DNA of 64,000 nt from Hybos culiciformis (taxonomy: Eukaryota; Arthropoda; Insecta; Diptera; Hybotidae): contig OZ023273.1 of NCBI GenBank assembly GCA_964007475.1, positions 152,316,444 to 152,380,443 of the forward strand, in the 5' to 3' direction. Positions within the stretch are counted from its first letter, which is position 1. Each line of letters opens with the position of its first letter. Made by a program: the position numbers and the translations under genes. Below, piece by piece: positions 49,947 to 62,700 of the stretch. The notes under the pieces were generated by a model that saw only the letters and a list, made by a program, of their open reading frames with translations, had not been told where the DNA came from and searched no databases.

Positions 49947-51141
49947 TATGTGAGTCTCGGGACACACGGAAGAAGTGAAACTTCATGGCAAGTAGTATTT
50001 TCTGGGGCGGCTAAATAAATATTTAAAATGGCCAAGTGCATATAAGACATGACGCCAATCGATTTTTCGACGGCGACTAGTTGATTTTTGTCCTTCGACT
50101 GCTGCGGCCAGTCGACTTAAAATAACTTGTTTTGGGGGAATTCGGCGGCTTAGAAAAAATTAAACAAAAAAAATTAAAAACCAGCGACTACTTAAGCTCA
50201 AAAATTTTAGTGGCATAATGACTTTTAAATTATTTCAAAATGCCTATATTTATAGCTGCATGGCAACACTGGTTGCCAGATGATTTCACTATATTTTAAG
50301 CCGTAAACAAAATTCCGGTTAAAACTATATTATTAGCGACAATAATGTATGAAAAAACAGCAGCGTGGCTTAAATCATGTTTTCTTTTTGTTGCCCGAAT
50401 AGTTTAACCTAAAATAACTTTTTCAAATATGCCTGAAAAATTTCAGGCATATTAGTACTTCTTCTGAGAAGGAATTAGAATAAAAATATTCTACATGCAT
50501 TGCATTAATGGAATTTAATGGCAAAAATAATTTATACCAACAACTCAATTACAAATTACTTCAAAAAAAAAATCTGTTTTAGTTAAAAGAGCATTTTCAA
50601 ATATGCCTGCAAAAGTTGACATTAGTATTTCTTCCGAAAAGTAATTGTAATAAACATATTCCTCCTGCATTTTATTAGTGTAATTTAATGTCAAAAATAA
50701 ATTACACTAACAAACTAAAAAAATTAAATTAAGAAAAATTAATATCAAAAATAAATTATCTACAAAATAGGTGCATTGGAACATTTTTATTCAGAATACA
50801 TATTTGTATTCCAAAAACTTTTTGAAAATTAGCACTAATAATTAATAAATGAAATATTTGTTATTCAATAATTTAAAATAAATTTTATTTTCCTTTCAAT
50901 GGAAAAAAAAAAAATAGTATTTTCGACTTTAATTCTGAGCCAATATAGAGTAGGTTATTGCTCTGATAAGCTTCATTAAGTTGCTAGCGGCTGTCGGTTT
51001 TATCATCAGCTGACACATAAATTTTTTCTTTTTCTTTTTTTTTTTCCTTTAATCGAGGCATTTTTGACATTCAGCGTTACATTTTTGACACTTACATTTT
51101 TTTCACTCACAATCACAATGCCTCTAAAGAAGTTTCACTTC
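49947..51141 (-). mobile_element. Helentron-like element H2, copy 3 (without nested MITE)
   Basis: It is a duplicate of 7863-9791 but uninterrupted. The empty TTAA site is at about 50583-50586. Confidence 0.6.
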
Positions 51142-51392
51142 AAAAAGAAAAGAAAATTATTTTGAGAAAAAAAAATTTATCAATTTAGGTGACTAAAGTT
51201 TTTAGCAAAACATCACAAAGTTTTTTAAATATCTCAAAAACTTCTGAATTCTGTCATATAATGCAAGAATCTGGCATATCACAAATTGTAAAATAAAGAT
51301 TTTTAAGAAGCGTAAGACATTGCAGATAAATACCTCCAAAAATAATTATACATCTAAATGATATCGCCCGAAATTAAAATTGAATTCACAAC

Positions 51393-52076
51393 CAGGGGCG
51401 TCGATAGCCAACACCGGACCCGGGAAAAGATTTTTACAAATAAGTTTTTTTTTTAAAGGTTATGAAAATAACACTAATTGAGCCTCCTAAACACATAATT
51501 TTATCATTAATAGTCACACTTTGTACATTTGTACAAATCTACTTATGAAATCAGAATTATGGTGTACAGGGTAGGAAATAAGATCATATGAGAATCAGAA
51601 TGTAAAGTTTTTTCGCTTTATATAAAAACTTGTAGACTCCACTTTCGTTTACACCACTTTAAAAAATCACAAATAATTAGTAACGACAACCCCTCCTAGA
51701 TTATTTAAATTCGGACCGCAGTCCAAACATTCTAACAAATACAAACAGTTTGGATGTCTAGTAATAGTAGAAATAGAAAATTAATTTTCTGAAAAAAAGC
51801 TGAAAAATCAACACCTTAAAATTATACTTACTAATGATAAAATTTTCATGCACTTTTTTTCCATAACAAATCACAAAAAATTCTACTTGACGCCATATCA
51901 AGGACTTTTTATGTAAATTTTTTCCAATAATGACTGTGATAAGCATGAAACTTAATATCACATATGTATAATGTATATTGTTTTTGTCGCAAAAAAAATT
52001 AATCAAGCGGGCCCCTTAGCTCTGTGGGCCCAGGGAATTATACCCCCCCCCCTCTCCCCCTCTCTCGACAGGCCTG
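51393..52076. mobile_element. hAT-like non-autonomous element, copy 3
   Basis: It is a duplicate of 10043-10726 with flanking TTCACAAC. Confidence 0.8.
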
Positions 52077-52362
52077 TTCACAACCGCAATCTTATCTATA
52101 AAAAACTAATAAAATATAGTTTGGATGTTATAACAGAGACACAACAATTATGTTAAAGTCACACTTTCATACTTAATTAATACCCTGGAGTTTTTCAGTA
52201 AATTATATAAATAAAGATTACATTAAATAAATTACAAGTACTTAAATAGTCAAAATTTTATTATTTAATAAAGAACCACATTAAACTTATATTAAAAATT
52301 TGTTTTATTTTCTAAGACAGTGCGAAGGAATGTACCGAAAGTATTTTTGCCAAATTACATAT

Positions 52363-55300
52363 CGACGGGTCCGAAGAGTACTATCGTATCTCAAAATCAC
52401 TGGTTTTCACAGGAAGCAAAAAACTGTTTGTTTTAAAATTTTTCTTCAAGAGTCCTCATTTTTTTTACATGATTCTATGAAAAAAATTATATTTTATTTT
52501 TAACAATTAAAATTTATTGGAAAATTTGAAAATTTCCATCAAATTTTTAGATTTTTAGTTTTTACGATGATCGCTTAGTTTACAAACATTGCCTAAATGG
52601 ATATACGATAATTGCAAATTTTTAAACACTTATATTAAAAAACGATACGATGCATGCGGCTTTTGAATAACATTTGTAATTCAACTTACGATTAAAACTG
52701 ATTAAGTAATTTTCTCATGAATTAAAATACAATGTTTTCCGTTTGGAAATTACCTATTATTGGTTATACTTACGATCTTATCATTAATATTGTTGACTTT
52801 TTCCTAAGACTAAAATAAATAAAAAACCTCTTTTTAATTAGAAAAAATGAATTATAATTTTATTTAAAAATGAAGTAGTTTTTTAGCGATGTAACAAAAA
52901 TACAGATTTTATTGTTTTTCCTACATAGATCCAGTTCAGATATAATTATTAGAAAGGTATCATTACAGTAACATTATTAGATTTTTAATTTGTAAACAAG
53001 AATAACTAAAAGTTAAATTTTACTGCTAGATACTTTAGATTTAGATGTTGATTTTCGCGTTTTCATTGGCTTGCTAGCTTTTTTTTCATTATGTTTTTGT
53101 TTTTTATTTTTACATTCAATGTTTTCAACCGAATCATCATCATTGATGGAGTTTGAGTTGGAACAATGTTTCAAGTTCTCGAAAAAACCGTGATATGTTT
53201 TTGGAATACAACCTGATTTGCAGAGTGATATTAGATCTTTGTATTTATTTTCAGCTATAGGCAAACTTTGCGAAAATGATGGTAAAATTTTTGGAAACTT
53301 TGCATTATTTTCCATCATTCGATATTGTTCTGCCACACCATTTGAAAAATCGAATTTGACATTTAATATAAATGGATTGTTTTTGTCAACATAAATTTCT
53401 CTAATTTTATTCCATTTTAAATTCAAATTGGAATTCCAATTTCCAATATTTAAGAGTTCCTTTAGGTTTAAAAATTCATCTTTAGTAATTTCTTTTACTT
53501 CGTATTTGCAACCTTCTTGTTTAGCATTTCTAATTAAGAAGTACCACTGTTCAGGTGTATAAATGGTCTTACCTTTTGATTGCCTTTCGATGGCAGCATG
53601 AACGCTGTCATTTTCATTTTGAGTGTGGCCAGGTTCCAAAAAGCTTAAAGTAATAGATATATTATGTGTTGAAGAAGGATACATTAATGTAGCAAAATCA
53701 ATCCTGTTTTTATTCTGACCAAAACAATTGTCAGCCCAAATATAAAATTCTCTTATTCCTTCCAGCATCTTTTTATTTATCAAATTATAAAGGCAACTGG
53801 ATATTTCATTAGAGCCTCGCTTTGCAATCGTTTCGTTCCAGACGTAACAGAAACCTTGTCTTTTGCCAAGGTCAAAGGCACTAAAGTTATATGTGCTTAA
53901 TTTGCGCTTGTAGTAGAAAATTCCTACTTCGCTGTAAGGAGTAATTAGAACTTTTTGCATATCAAAACAAAAACAAGCAATTTTATCCGGATTATTAATG
54001 GACGCATCCTTTTGCAAATGTTTCTTTTTTCTGGCACTCTCTTTGTTTTCCATATGAATCTCATAAGTTTTTTGAATTTTTAACTTTTCTTCAGGAGATG
54101 CAAGGATGTACTCTTGGCATTTATCACATTGATCCTTTTTTGGTGAAAAAAATCCAATGTTAAATTCTTGATTGAATATATCGCTGTATTGTCTTTTGGT
54201 TGCCTGTTCTTTAATATTTTTTTCCTTCATGTAATCTTTAAATAGACGGTACAATTTGGATATGTTAAGCCCACTTTCAAAATATTCGCGGCGAGTTTCT
54301 TTTCGACAATAATGAGATTCTATTCTTGGAAAAGAGTTTATATGATTACGAACGTGCTCTTTAATTTCTTCTGCAATACAATTTTTTCCAGGTAAAATAC
54401 CTCTAAGATCTGTTGTTATTATATTCGTTTCTTTTAATTTATTGAGAATTGTTTTAATCCATTGGTCGTTTATGTCTAGTGTTTGTAAAAACATTTTTTT
54501 ACAAACTCGGTCGGTTGTTTTAACAGAAGAGGGTAAGAAGTGGTTGTATGTCAAATTTCTACGTGAAGTTGCAGCTGTTTTTACCAATACGTTTTTTTTT
54601 TCAAAAAAGGAAATGTGATTTTGAATAAAAGCACGTTTCGCATTTAACTCATCGATGTTCCAAAAATCTTTAAATATTCTATATCTAGTTTCATATGAAA
54701 ATTTGTTTGAACACTTTAAGTAGCAATTCTCTGTGCATCCCATTCCTAAAGATCGTGATTTTTTCAAGACTCCTTTCCTAGTCTCATACTCTTTTCCACT
54801 ATTTCTTTTATTTTTGTTAATCTGGTCTTTCCATTTTTCCGGATCTCGAGCTCTTTTTCTTGTCCTTTTCTTTTCATAAGTAACTAAAATTGAAAAATAA
54901 CAGCTATTAAAAAACAATGTAAATAGTAAAATATCAATCTTAGTCCCTACCGTTTGCACTTTCAGAAGTCTCATCAAATAAAATATGACAGTTACTAGCT
55001 ATTTCCCTGTTTTCCAAGTTATCTAATACAAGAATAAAAAACATGAATAATAATAAATACAATATCATTAAAGAAAAAAAATTTACCTTCATTTGTACAG
55101 ATTTCTGTAGTGGATTTGTTTTCCGCAATGACATTTTCTAAAATGATATCATAATCCATGTCATCATAATTTAATTCTAACGGGGGGCTCTTTGAAGTAA
55201 TTCCAGTAACATCTTCCTCATCGTTCGTGTCATTGTTACTTACCAATAAATTTTTTGCTGCAATGTTATAGCATTGTTAATTTAAAAAAAGAATGACTTT

Positions 55301-56213
55301 AAATATATTAATTAATTTTATACCTGTTCTAGTATTTACGTTGTTACCAATTTTTATTTCTGAATTGCGAGCTGTATCCAACGTTTGATTTCCCTCTTAA
55401 AAAACATTTTAAAGTAATTTTAAATAATTAAAAAAAAATCACACTGTTCTTACCTGGGTATTGTTTCCTCATTGCCAAGCTAACTAAATGCTTTCCTCTT
55501 ATCATATTATCAATTAATAAATAATTTTTATAATTATTAAAACAATTTTTTATTTTCACGATACTGACCAGACCACTTTTTTTATAATTATAGTAATTAT
55601 AGTAAGAAATAAAAATTATAAAACGTCTTTTTTATTTCTCAAGAAACCGTTAATTATGCATCGTATGTTTATTTACACTCAAAATTTTAAAGGGGAAAAT
55701 ATCGCAAACAAAACCAAGACAATTTTTTTCTGCCGTTTAATATCGTAAGTTGACTTGCGAGTCGTGTTTTTAAGTACGGTTCATATCGTATCTTTACTTA
55801 GGTTTAACAAAACAAAGCACAATAAAATCGCATTTTCAAATACGATAGCACTGAATTTCGTGCCAATATCGCAAGTTGGTGGTAACGGAAGTTTAAGATT
55901 GTAAGAACGACAAGTTCTAGAATGCATTAATTGTATCTCATGATAAGATTTTTTTTTTTTTCATTTTTTACTGATCGTATTTTCATTTACAATTTCTGAC
56001 TGACGAAAAGTGGGCTTGTATGTGAATATACAATTCAGCTCATTCGTCAATTTTGCTTACGATAAAAATGTTTTTATTATTTTGAATGAGTTTTATTTCC
56101 GTTAGGAATGTCAGTATGACTCAATATCATAGATACGAGTGTGGAGAATTATTTTTGGTATAAGTCGGTTACTATCGTATCTCAAGTTACCATAGTACTC
56201 TTCGGACCCGTCG
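52363..56213 (-). mobile_element. Autonomous ATAT-site transposon, copy 2
   Basis: It has the same termini, target duplication and subterminal motifs as 11013-14863. It shares the same insertion site, so it arose by duplication of the surrounding DNA and not by a second transposition. Confidence 0.9.
53013..55505 (-). CDS. Transposase-like protein, copy 2 (five exons, 745 aa)
   Basis: Exons on the minus strand are 55505-55454, 55395-55324, 55257-55087, 55022-54951 and 54883-53013. The reading frame and all splice sites are intact and appear identical to the gene at 11663-14155, with the same Cys cluster, KKDQCDKC, CFDMQKVL, WADNCFGQNKN and GHTQNENDS motifs. No lesion separates the copies, so either could supply active protein. 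The role as transposase is inferred from position between terminal repeats and motif content. Confidence 0.85.
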
Positions 56214-58672
56214 ATATTAACAAAATATACCTAATTTGCAACAGTCAAAAAGCATAAATTTAAAGTTATTTCTACTGATTAGAATTATCTATTTACCGAA
56301 ACTGGGATGCTTTTTGATTTATAATTCTACGAATAATGGGTACTTTCAAATAAAAATGTAAAAATAAAAAATAAATTCTTATATGATTAACGCCTCCGTA
56401 CAACATCCACCACGTTCGCATAAGGCAAACATTTTAAACAGGATTAGTACTTGAAAAAAAAACACTATTATAGTCAATTATTTAATAATACACCCCTTGG
56501 ACTACTGGTTAAAAAATAAGTTTAATAAGCGCCTATGATAATTTCAGTCTCAAAATAACTGATATCAAAATGTTGTGAAGTTTTCAGATTTTTCAATTGA
56601 ACAATCCAGCATTGTTCACTTCAAATTTCATGGGTTGTAAAAAGTTCGAAAATTGGCTGAAATTGCATCAGTGCTAAATATTTTTGATGATTTTGAAATT
56701 ATCAAATAAACGTAAATTATTTCATTCTTCATTTCCTAAAAAATAAAAAGTTTTTAGTTAATAGTTAATAAAAAAAAAAAAAAAAAAATTTTTAATTTTA
56801 TTTAAGTTCTGTTCTGTCATACATAATTAATTATCTATTATCTATAATAGATTATTTTTTTCTATTTTATATAGGTATTTGCGGAATAATTTTATTTTCT
56901 TTTTGTATTATTTATTTTTTGGATTTTTCTGCTGATGGTTAAATCATAGGAAAAAAAGCAGAAAATGAAAATTATCCGGTTAGAATAATTTATATACTAA
57001 AAGAAGCGTAATTTTAATACCTTTAACTTTGCAAAACATCCGAAGGGTTTACGTCTAATTTCAAAGTTATGGCCAGTTAACCAACCAAACGTCTGCTAAT
57101 TCTTATATTTCTATACATACCGTTCGTCGACAGTCTTCCGACGTTAAGCGTCGTAGACCCTTCGGATGTTCAGCAAAGTTAAAGGTATTAATTAAAATTA
57201 CGTTTTTTTTGGGGTATAAATTATTCAAATCGAAAATTAATTAAGTAAAAAGAAAATAAAATTTACAAAATAAAAATTTATCCGCAAACAATTTTTCTTT
57301 CGAATAAAAAAAAACTAAAAATGAAAGTGAAAATTGTGAAGTTAAAGTTAAAATAACTGTAAGTGTCGTTGTTGGGTAAATTTGCTGTCAGAAGGAATGT
57401 CAAAGAATATACTTTTTTCTTTTTCGATTTGATACAAAAGCGACATCTAAGAAAAAATTATTGGAAATTGTGGGGGGTTTTTTTTATACACCTGGTGTTA
57501 ATAGCGACAAACTATTTGGCGGTTTAATTTTCTTTTCATTTTGTATTATTTATTTATTGGATTTTTCTGCTGATAGTTAAATCATCGGAAAAAAAAACCA
57601 GAAAATGAAAATTATCCGATTTGAATAATTTATATACCAAAAGAAGCGTAATTTTAATACCTTTAACTTTGCAGAACATCCGAAGGGTCTACGACGTCTA
57701 ATTTCAAAGTTATGGCCAGTTAAGCAACCAAACGTCTGCTAATTCTGATATTTCTAATACCGTCCGTCGACAGCCTTCCGACGTTCGACGTCGTAGACCC
57801 TTCGAATGTTCTGCAAAGTTAAAGTTATTAAAATTGGTATATATAAATTATTCAAATCGAATAATTTTCATTTTCTGCTTTTTTTTGCAAACGTATATTG
57901 GTTAAAATAAGGATATATTTTGTTAGGATTCGAACCGGGAACTTAAGAAAATATTTAATAATACAAGAAGATAAGGTGAAATATACAGAATTCAATATCT
58001 TTACGGACCGATTTTGCTAAAATTAGCTAAACCCTCATAACTTCGGATTAGCTTAATTTGGAATTTTTAATAATCTATTATATCAGGAACTCATAACCAA
58101 TAATTCGTAATGATGCAAACGTTTAGACATCTTACAGACTTAATTGAGTGGGCATAAATTAAATAATTTGGTTCCGTTTTTTCGCCATAACTTCCAAATT
58201 CGAAGTCGTAGCCTCTTCGGATGTTCTACAAAGTTAAAGGTATTAAAATTACGCTAAATTAAAATTATTTTTTTTGTTATATTTATGTAACGCATTTTAA
58301 TAAGTTTGTTCGAAATTTTTAATTAATTTTTGTAAATAAAATATAATTTTTAGTGAAGAAACTGCGTCTAAAAAGTAAAAATGGTAAAGTCCTTTTCATT
58401 CAAAAAAGCATTTACATATATATTTTCTTTTCACCTTCAAAGACCGTGAACACCCAAGAAAATTTTCTATTTTATTACAAGAAAACATACAGAAATAAAA
58501 GCTGTTTTAAAATGTAGCTTTATAAAGTACTTACATTGTAGGTATATACATATATAATTATAAAGATAATTATTATTATATTTCGCCAAAAATAAAGAAA
58601 AAGAATATTTTTCTTTAATTTTATTATTTTTTTACGAAATATAATTACTGTTTTAATAAAGTGAATATATAA
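56214..58672. repeat. Core units U5 end and U6 start, truncated
   Basis: This duplicates 14864-17322, with degraded and complete foldbacks at 56955-57230 and 57597-57890. The core stops abruptly after AGTGAATATATAA at 58672, where a different element begins. Confidence 0.8.
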
Positions 58673-59290
58673 CCCAATATACCATCGCGCCAGTTCGCAA
58701 AGAAATGTCAAGTATTTGTACTGGCATGGGCGTCGATTACTGAACCGGCCTACAAGTTCACTCATAGTTAACATATTTTTGGCACACCGGCTTAAAATAT
58801 GCCTCCGACTTGTTTGTTAGTTTTGAAACTGACCTGAACACCAATAAACAGGAGTTTGTCCCGGCCGCCAGTTTTAAGGTCAGCTGAAAAGACCAATTTA
58901 AATTACCGACTTTTGTGTCGGATATTGAACTATGTTCTAAGTCGAAACAAATATTTGACCTTGCAGTCTATCTTATTTTTGAGTGTAAGCGACTTATTAC
59001 GGTAATCTTTCTCTTCAAACAGTTACTGGTTGTACATAAATGTCAGTTTACGTAAAGCTGACAGCAGCGTGAGTTATTTTTGTACAAATAACTATTATAA
59101 ATTGCTTATTATTTGTTGCTAAATCAAAGGAAATTGCAAGGCGTACATAAGCGCCAGTTTACGTAAAGCTGACAACAGCGTCAATTATTTGTTGCTTTGT
59201 TGACTTTGTTGATAAGTTGACATTTATAATTTCATTATATTTTGAAAAACAAACACGTGATGGAAAAAATTTAAATAACAATAAAATAAA
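58673..59290. mobile_element. Element with CCCAATATACCA terminus (a)
   Basis: It begins CCCAATATACCATCGCGCC directly at the core breakpoint. It has many AGTT/GTTA words and a near-repeat, CAGTTTACGTAAAGCTGACA, at about 59043 and 59153 (each partly palindromic). The same 12-bp terminus in the same orientation occurs at 61982. No inverted TGGTATATTGGG end was found, so the class and right boundary are unknown. Confidence 0.4.
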
Positions 59291-59360
59291 ATAAATAAAA
59301 AATAAAAAAAAGGTAAGTTTATTTTATTTTATTTATATTTTATTTAATTTTTTTTTTACG

Positions 59361-61980
59361 GAAAATAAATTGGAACAATTGCCATTATCTTCTGACAAAA
59401 AATACAATTGTCCAGTTTCAGAAGAGCTTTTTCTTCAAGATAACAATTTAATTCAAGTTTCTGCCCAAGTTTTTGAAATTCCGAATTTAATTACATTGGA
59501 CATTTCTAATAACAAATTACAACAATTACCATTAGAAATGTGGAAAGCACCTAAATTGAAAGAGTTAAATTTGGCATTCAATCTGTTGAAAGATTTACCA
59601 GTTGCTAAGATAAAACAATATTTTGTAAAATTGTTGTATTTCTATTTTATGACATGTGCATATAATTTTTATTGTCAGATATCTCAAAAATGCAGAAGAA
59701 AACCAGATACGCCAATTAAAAGAATGGATTCAACTCAGACTATATGGGATAAATCTAAAAACATAAGGTTATTTTTTCTAGAAATCAATTTAGTTAACAA
59801 ATCTCATTGTTTTTCATTATTATTTTAGCATCTATGAAGTAATTCATCGTAATATGTGGTCTAGTGCTCTAGAAACAGTAGAAAATGATATAAAATGGAA
59901 TAGTAATAGGAAAAGCTTAGATGTTTCACAATTATCTAGTTTAAACATTGCCAATAATTTATTCACAGCAGTCCCAAGTTGTTTGCCATGTCTTGCTGTT
60001 AATCTAACAAGACTCAATATGTCATACAATAGTCTAAGGTATACTGGAAATGTAGTATTTTAATAAGAAATTATCTTAAAACCATCTTTTCTTAATAAAA
60101 GATCAATGGGACATGTTACAAGTTATCCAGCGACTTTAAGGCAGCTAGATTTATCACATAATGAAATTACTTGTTGGCCAAGTTTACCAAGAATTACTGA
60201 TCTAGATCCATATTTGCAATGTTATAGTTCAGATATAGTTAGTGATTCTGAAAATTCCGAAGGTCAAATTGAAGAATCTTTGGAAAACAGTTGCAATTCT
60301 TTAAGGAAAACAATTCTTAAAAATGTTTGTCATCACAGGAAACACTTGAGGTAAATTGAAGTAACTATAGAAACGGAAAAATTTTTATTGGGCTCGTACT
60401 TTTCAGATTTGAAGCTCTGAAAACTCTTATTGTGGCTGATAATTTGCTTACTAGAATCCAATTATCAACGGACGACGTAACAACATTTGAAGAAGCCGAT
60501 GTCGATTGGAATGTTATAGGATTGACAAAATCTAAATTGGTTTTTCCTAATTTATCAATGCTAGATATTAGCAATAATTGCCTCAAGTTAACAATTTTTA
60601 ATTTTAACTAGATAAAAGGGAAATCAATTTATAAACAATCGTACGCAGATACAAAACAATACCAAAAACTCATTACACTTCTACATTCACTTCGAGAACA
60701 CAAAACACAAAACACTTACTTCGAAACACATCGATTTGATGGTGCTATGAGTAAAATAACAAAACTAATAATTCAAGGGATAAACATTTTGTTTTTTTTT
60801 TAGGATATTCCTTCGTCAATAAGTGAATTAACTAGTCTTAGTGTCCTCAACATAAGTGGGAATATAGATATAACGGATTTGCCAAAACATTTGGGATTAT
60901 TGAACAGATTGTGGAATCTAAATATGAGAGGTTGTTCATTGCAAGATCCGTGGAAAACAATGGTTGAGAGTAAAAAATACAAAACAATGGACATAATTGG
61001 TTATTTGAAATCTATTTATGAAGGTGAAAAATAATTTAATTGAAAAGTTTTAAAGTGCCAGTTCCTTCATTTAGTATTTCATAATTTTACCAAAAAATAA
61101 AAATAATTTATATAGATTTATCTATTTTTTGATTTTTTCACAATTACATATTATTTTTTGTGAGAATTATGGAGTTCTATTATTCTAGAAAATAGTTGTG
61201 TAAAATTGATTTATTTTAAAATAAATTTCAAATAATTATATTTTTTTTGTGATAGATGCTCAGCCGTATGCACGAATGAAATTAATGGTAGTCGGAGTAC
61301 AAGGTATATTCATTATTTAAAATATGAGTTGTAAGTTTTATTTTTTTTTAATTTTGTGTTGTTTTTAGTATGTAAATAGTCTATTACGCAAACGCAATTT
61401 AGATCTAGAATTTATTTTAATTTTATGTATTACCTATTTTAAAAAAATTCTCTAGCCCATTCTGAACTTATAATTATCATACATACTCTTCTCTGCATAT
61501 TATGAAAACTAATTCAAAATAATTCAACAATTATTTATGCGGAATTTTTGACTCAACTTCGATAATTGTTTTGAAATGAAGGACTTAATGTCCGTTCGAT
61601 TTATACTTATTTTGTTACTGCCTGTTTTTGTCGAAAAAATACGTCGAAAAATAAATAAACATAAACAAAATTTTGCACTTTAAGGAATTGGAAAGACAAC
61701 TCTTCTAGAATTATTACGTAAAGAAGATGCTCAAAAATCAAAACCCCCTGATAATTGGTCAACGCGCATGAGTAAAAAAAATTCAACTAGTTCAAATAAA
61801 AAAAATAACTACAATATTTCAACTGTTGGTGAGTACACAAGTTTTTTAATTTGTAAATATTTTTCAAGTTTTTTTTTGTAACGGAATGTTCTGTATAATT
61901 TAAAATATCTTATATTTAATTTTAGGAGTTGATATTGGAACCTGGGTTTGTGATAAAAGAAGAAGAATCTCTCCATACTA
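59361..61980 (+). CDS. Lrrk: Lrrk-like gene segment (LRR repeats and start of Roc GTPase), probably broken
   Basis: Exons are 59361-59624, 59679-59767, 59829-60038, 60102-60350, 60407-60587, 60804-61023, 61256-61303, 61685-61828 and 61926-61980, with introns of 54-63 bp up to a few hundred. LRRs read FEIPNLITLDISNNKLQQLP, LSSLNIANNLFTAVP, LTRLNMSYNSLR, LRQLDLSHNEITCWPSLP, LSMLDISNNCLK and LSVLNISGN. Then MKLMVVGVQGIGKTTLLELL gives the Roc P-loop and STVGVDIGTWVCDKR the following strand. This order is that of LRRK/ROCO kinases, in which Roc GTPase precedes COR and kinase domains. Upstream ankyrin-type exons, DFGGQ, COR and kinase are absent. Lesions: the first exon lacks an AG acceptor (TTTTACGG), exon 5 ends AAG-TTAAC instead of AAG-GT so phase is lost into exon 6, and exon 9 runs into a mobile element and stops at 62042. 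All other junctions are in phase. Confidence 0.8.
61024..61255 (+). other. Lrrk-like intron 6
   Basis: GTGAAA donor after TATGAAG and TTTTTTTTGTGATAG acceptor. Nothing else is seen in it. Confidence 0.7.
61304..61684 (+). other. Lrrk-like intron 7
   Basis: GTATAT donor after GTACAAG and CACTTTAAG acceptor. It splits the P-loop glycine codon (VQ-G-IGKTT) and holds no other feature. Confidence 0.7.
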
Positions 61981-61981
61981 T

Positions 61982-62700
61982 CCCAATATACCACGAGTCA
62001 GTTATTTGTCTAGTTCATCGGAAATAAAAAACATCATTTGTTAACTAACTTAGTATACTAATGATATGAACACGTTAGCCACAAGGATATATAAAAAGTA
62101 CGACATGGATCGTATATAGGTGACAAATAACTGACATTGCCCATACATCAAGTGCCTTCGAGCTAGTTATTTGTAACCGTAAATTACGACTGAACGTTAG
62201 GTATACGACAAGCATTAAGGTAAAGAATATAGCTGACGTAGCCGTTAGTTATGAAACTAACATATAAGTCAGAATTAAAACTGTCTCCAGGATCAGTTAT
62301 CAGGCTGACTACTAAGCTAGTTGTAAATCTTACTTAAATGTCACTTATATGACGGACATCGAAGGACAATTCTATGGCTGCCGTCGATGTTAATTGTAAA
62401 ACATACTTTAATGTAAGCTGACCATTTTTGTCCTCCTAAGGAGGACCTATTCAGAATATTTTTAGTTTTTCGCAAATATTTCGAAAACGGTGCGTTTTTT
62501 ACCCATTCATATTTTCGAGATATTTGCGAAAAACTAAAAATATTCTGAATAGGCCCTCCTTTTAGGAGGACAAAAATGGTGAGCTTACATTAAAGTATAT
62601 TTTACAATTAACATTAACATCAATTAACAAAATGTCAGCTCATTTAATGGTAACTTTGCTAAAGTAAAAAAAACTGTTGTAACCAAAATGGCAAAAATAA
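61982..62700. mobile_element. Element with CCCAATATACCA terminus (b), inserted in the Roc exon
   Basis: It begins CCCAATATACCACGAGTCAG immediately after the codons for ISPY. Recurrent AGTTATTTG-type words lie over the first 350 bp. A large inverted repeat is at 62395-62612. The right end is not defined and no target duplication is visible. In-frame translation from the gene adds about 20 unrelated residues before a stop. Confidence 0.45.
62395..62612. repeat. Long inverted repeat, ~95-bp arms
   Basis: TACTTTAATGTAAGCTGACC ... GTCCTCCTAAGGAGGAC ... TTTTTCGCAAATATTTCGAA is mirrored by the right arm ending GTGAGCTTACATTAAAGTA. The loop is about 30 bp and there are few mismatches. Confidence 0.85.

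Larger units (their letters stand above)
42085..58672 (+). repeat. 16.6-kb near-identical direct duplicate of 1-17322
   Basis: The offset is 42084 up to the TTAA-MITE site (50584) and 41350 after it; the 734-bp difference is the MITE plus one TTAA. By eye only a few substitutions appear, for example G at 2770 versus C at 44854, and CTAG near 6004 versus CAAG near 48088. The left edge coincides with the window start, so the true extent may be longer. The right edge is sharp at 58672. It includes copies of every element listed for 1-17322. Confidence 0.95.

Noticed and set aside
59844..60994. Minus-strand frames opposite the Lrrk-like exons
   Set aside because: They are antisense shadows of the LRR exons on the plus strand.
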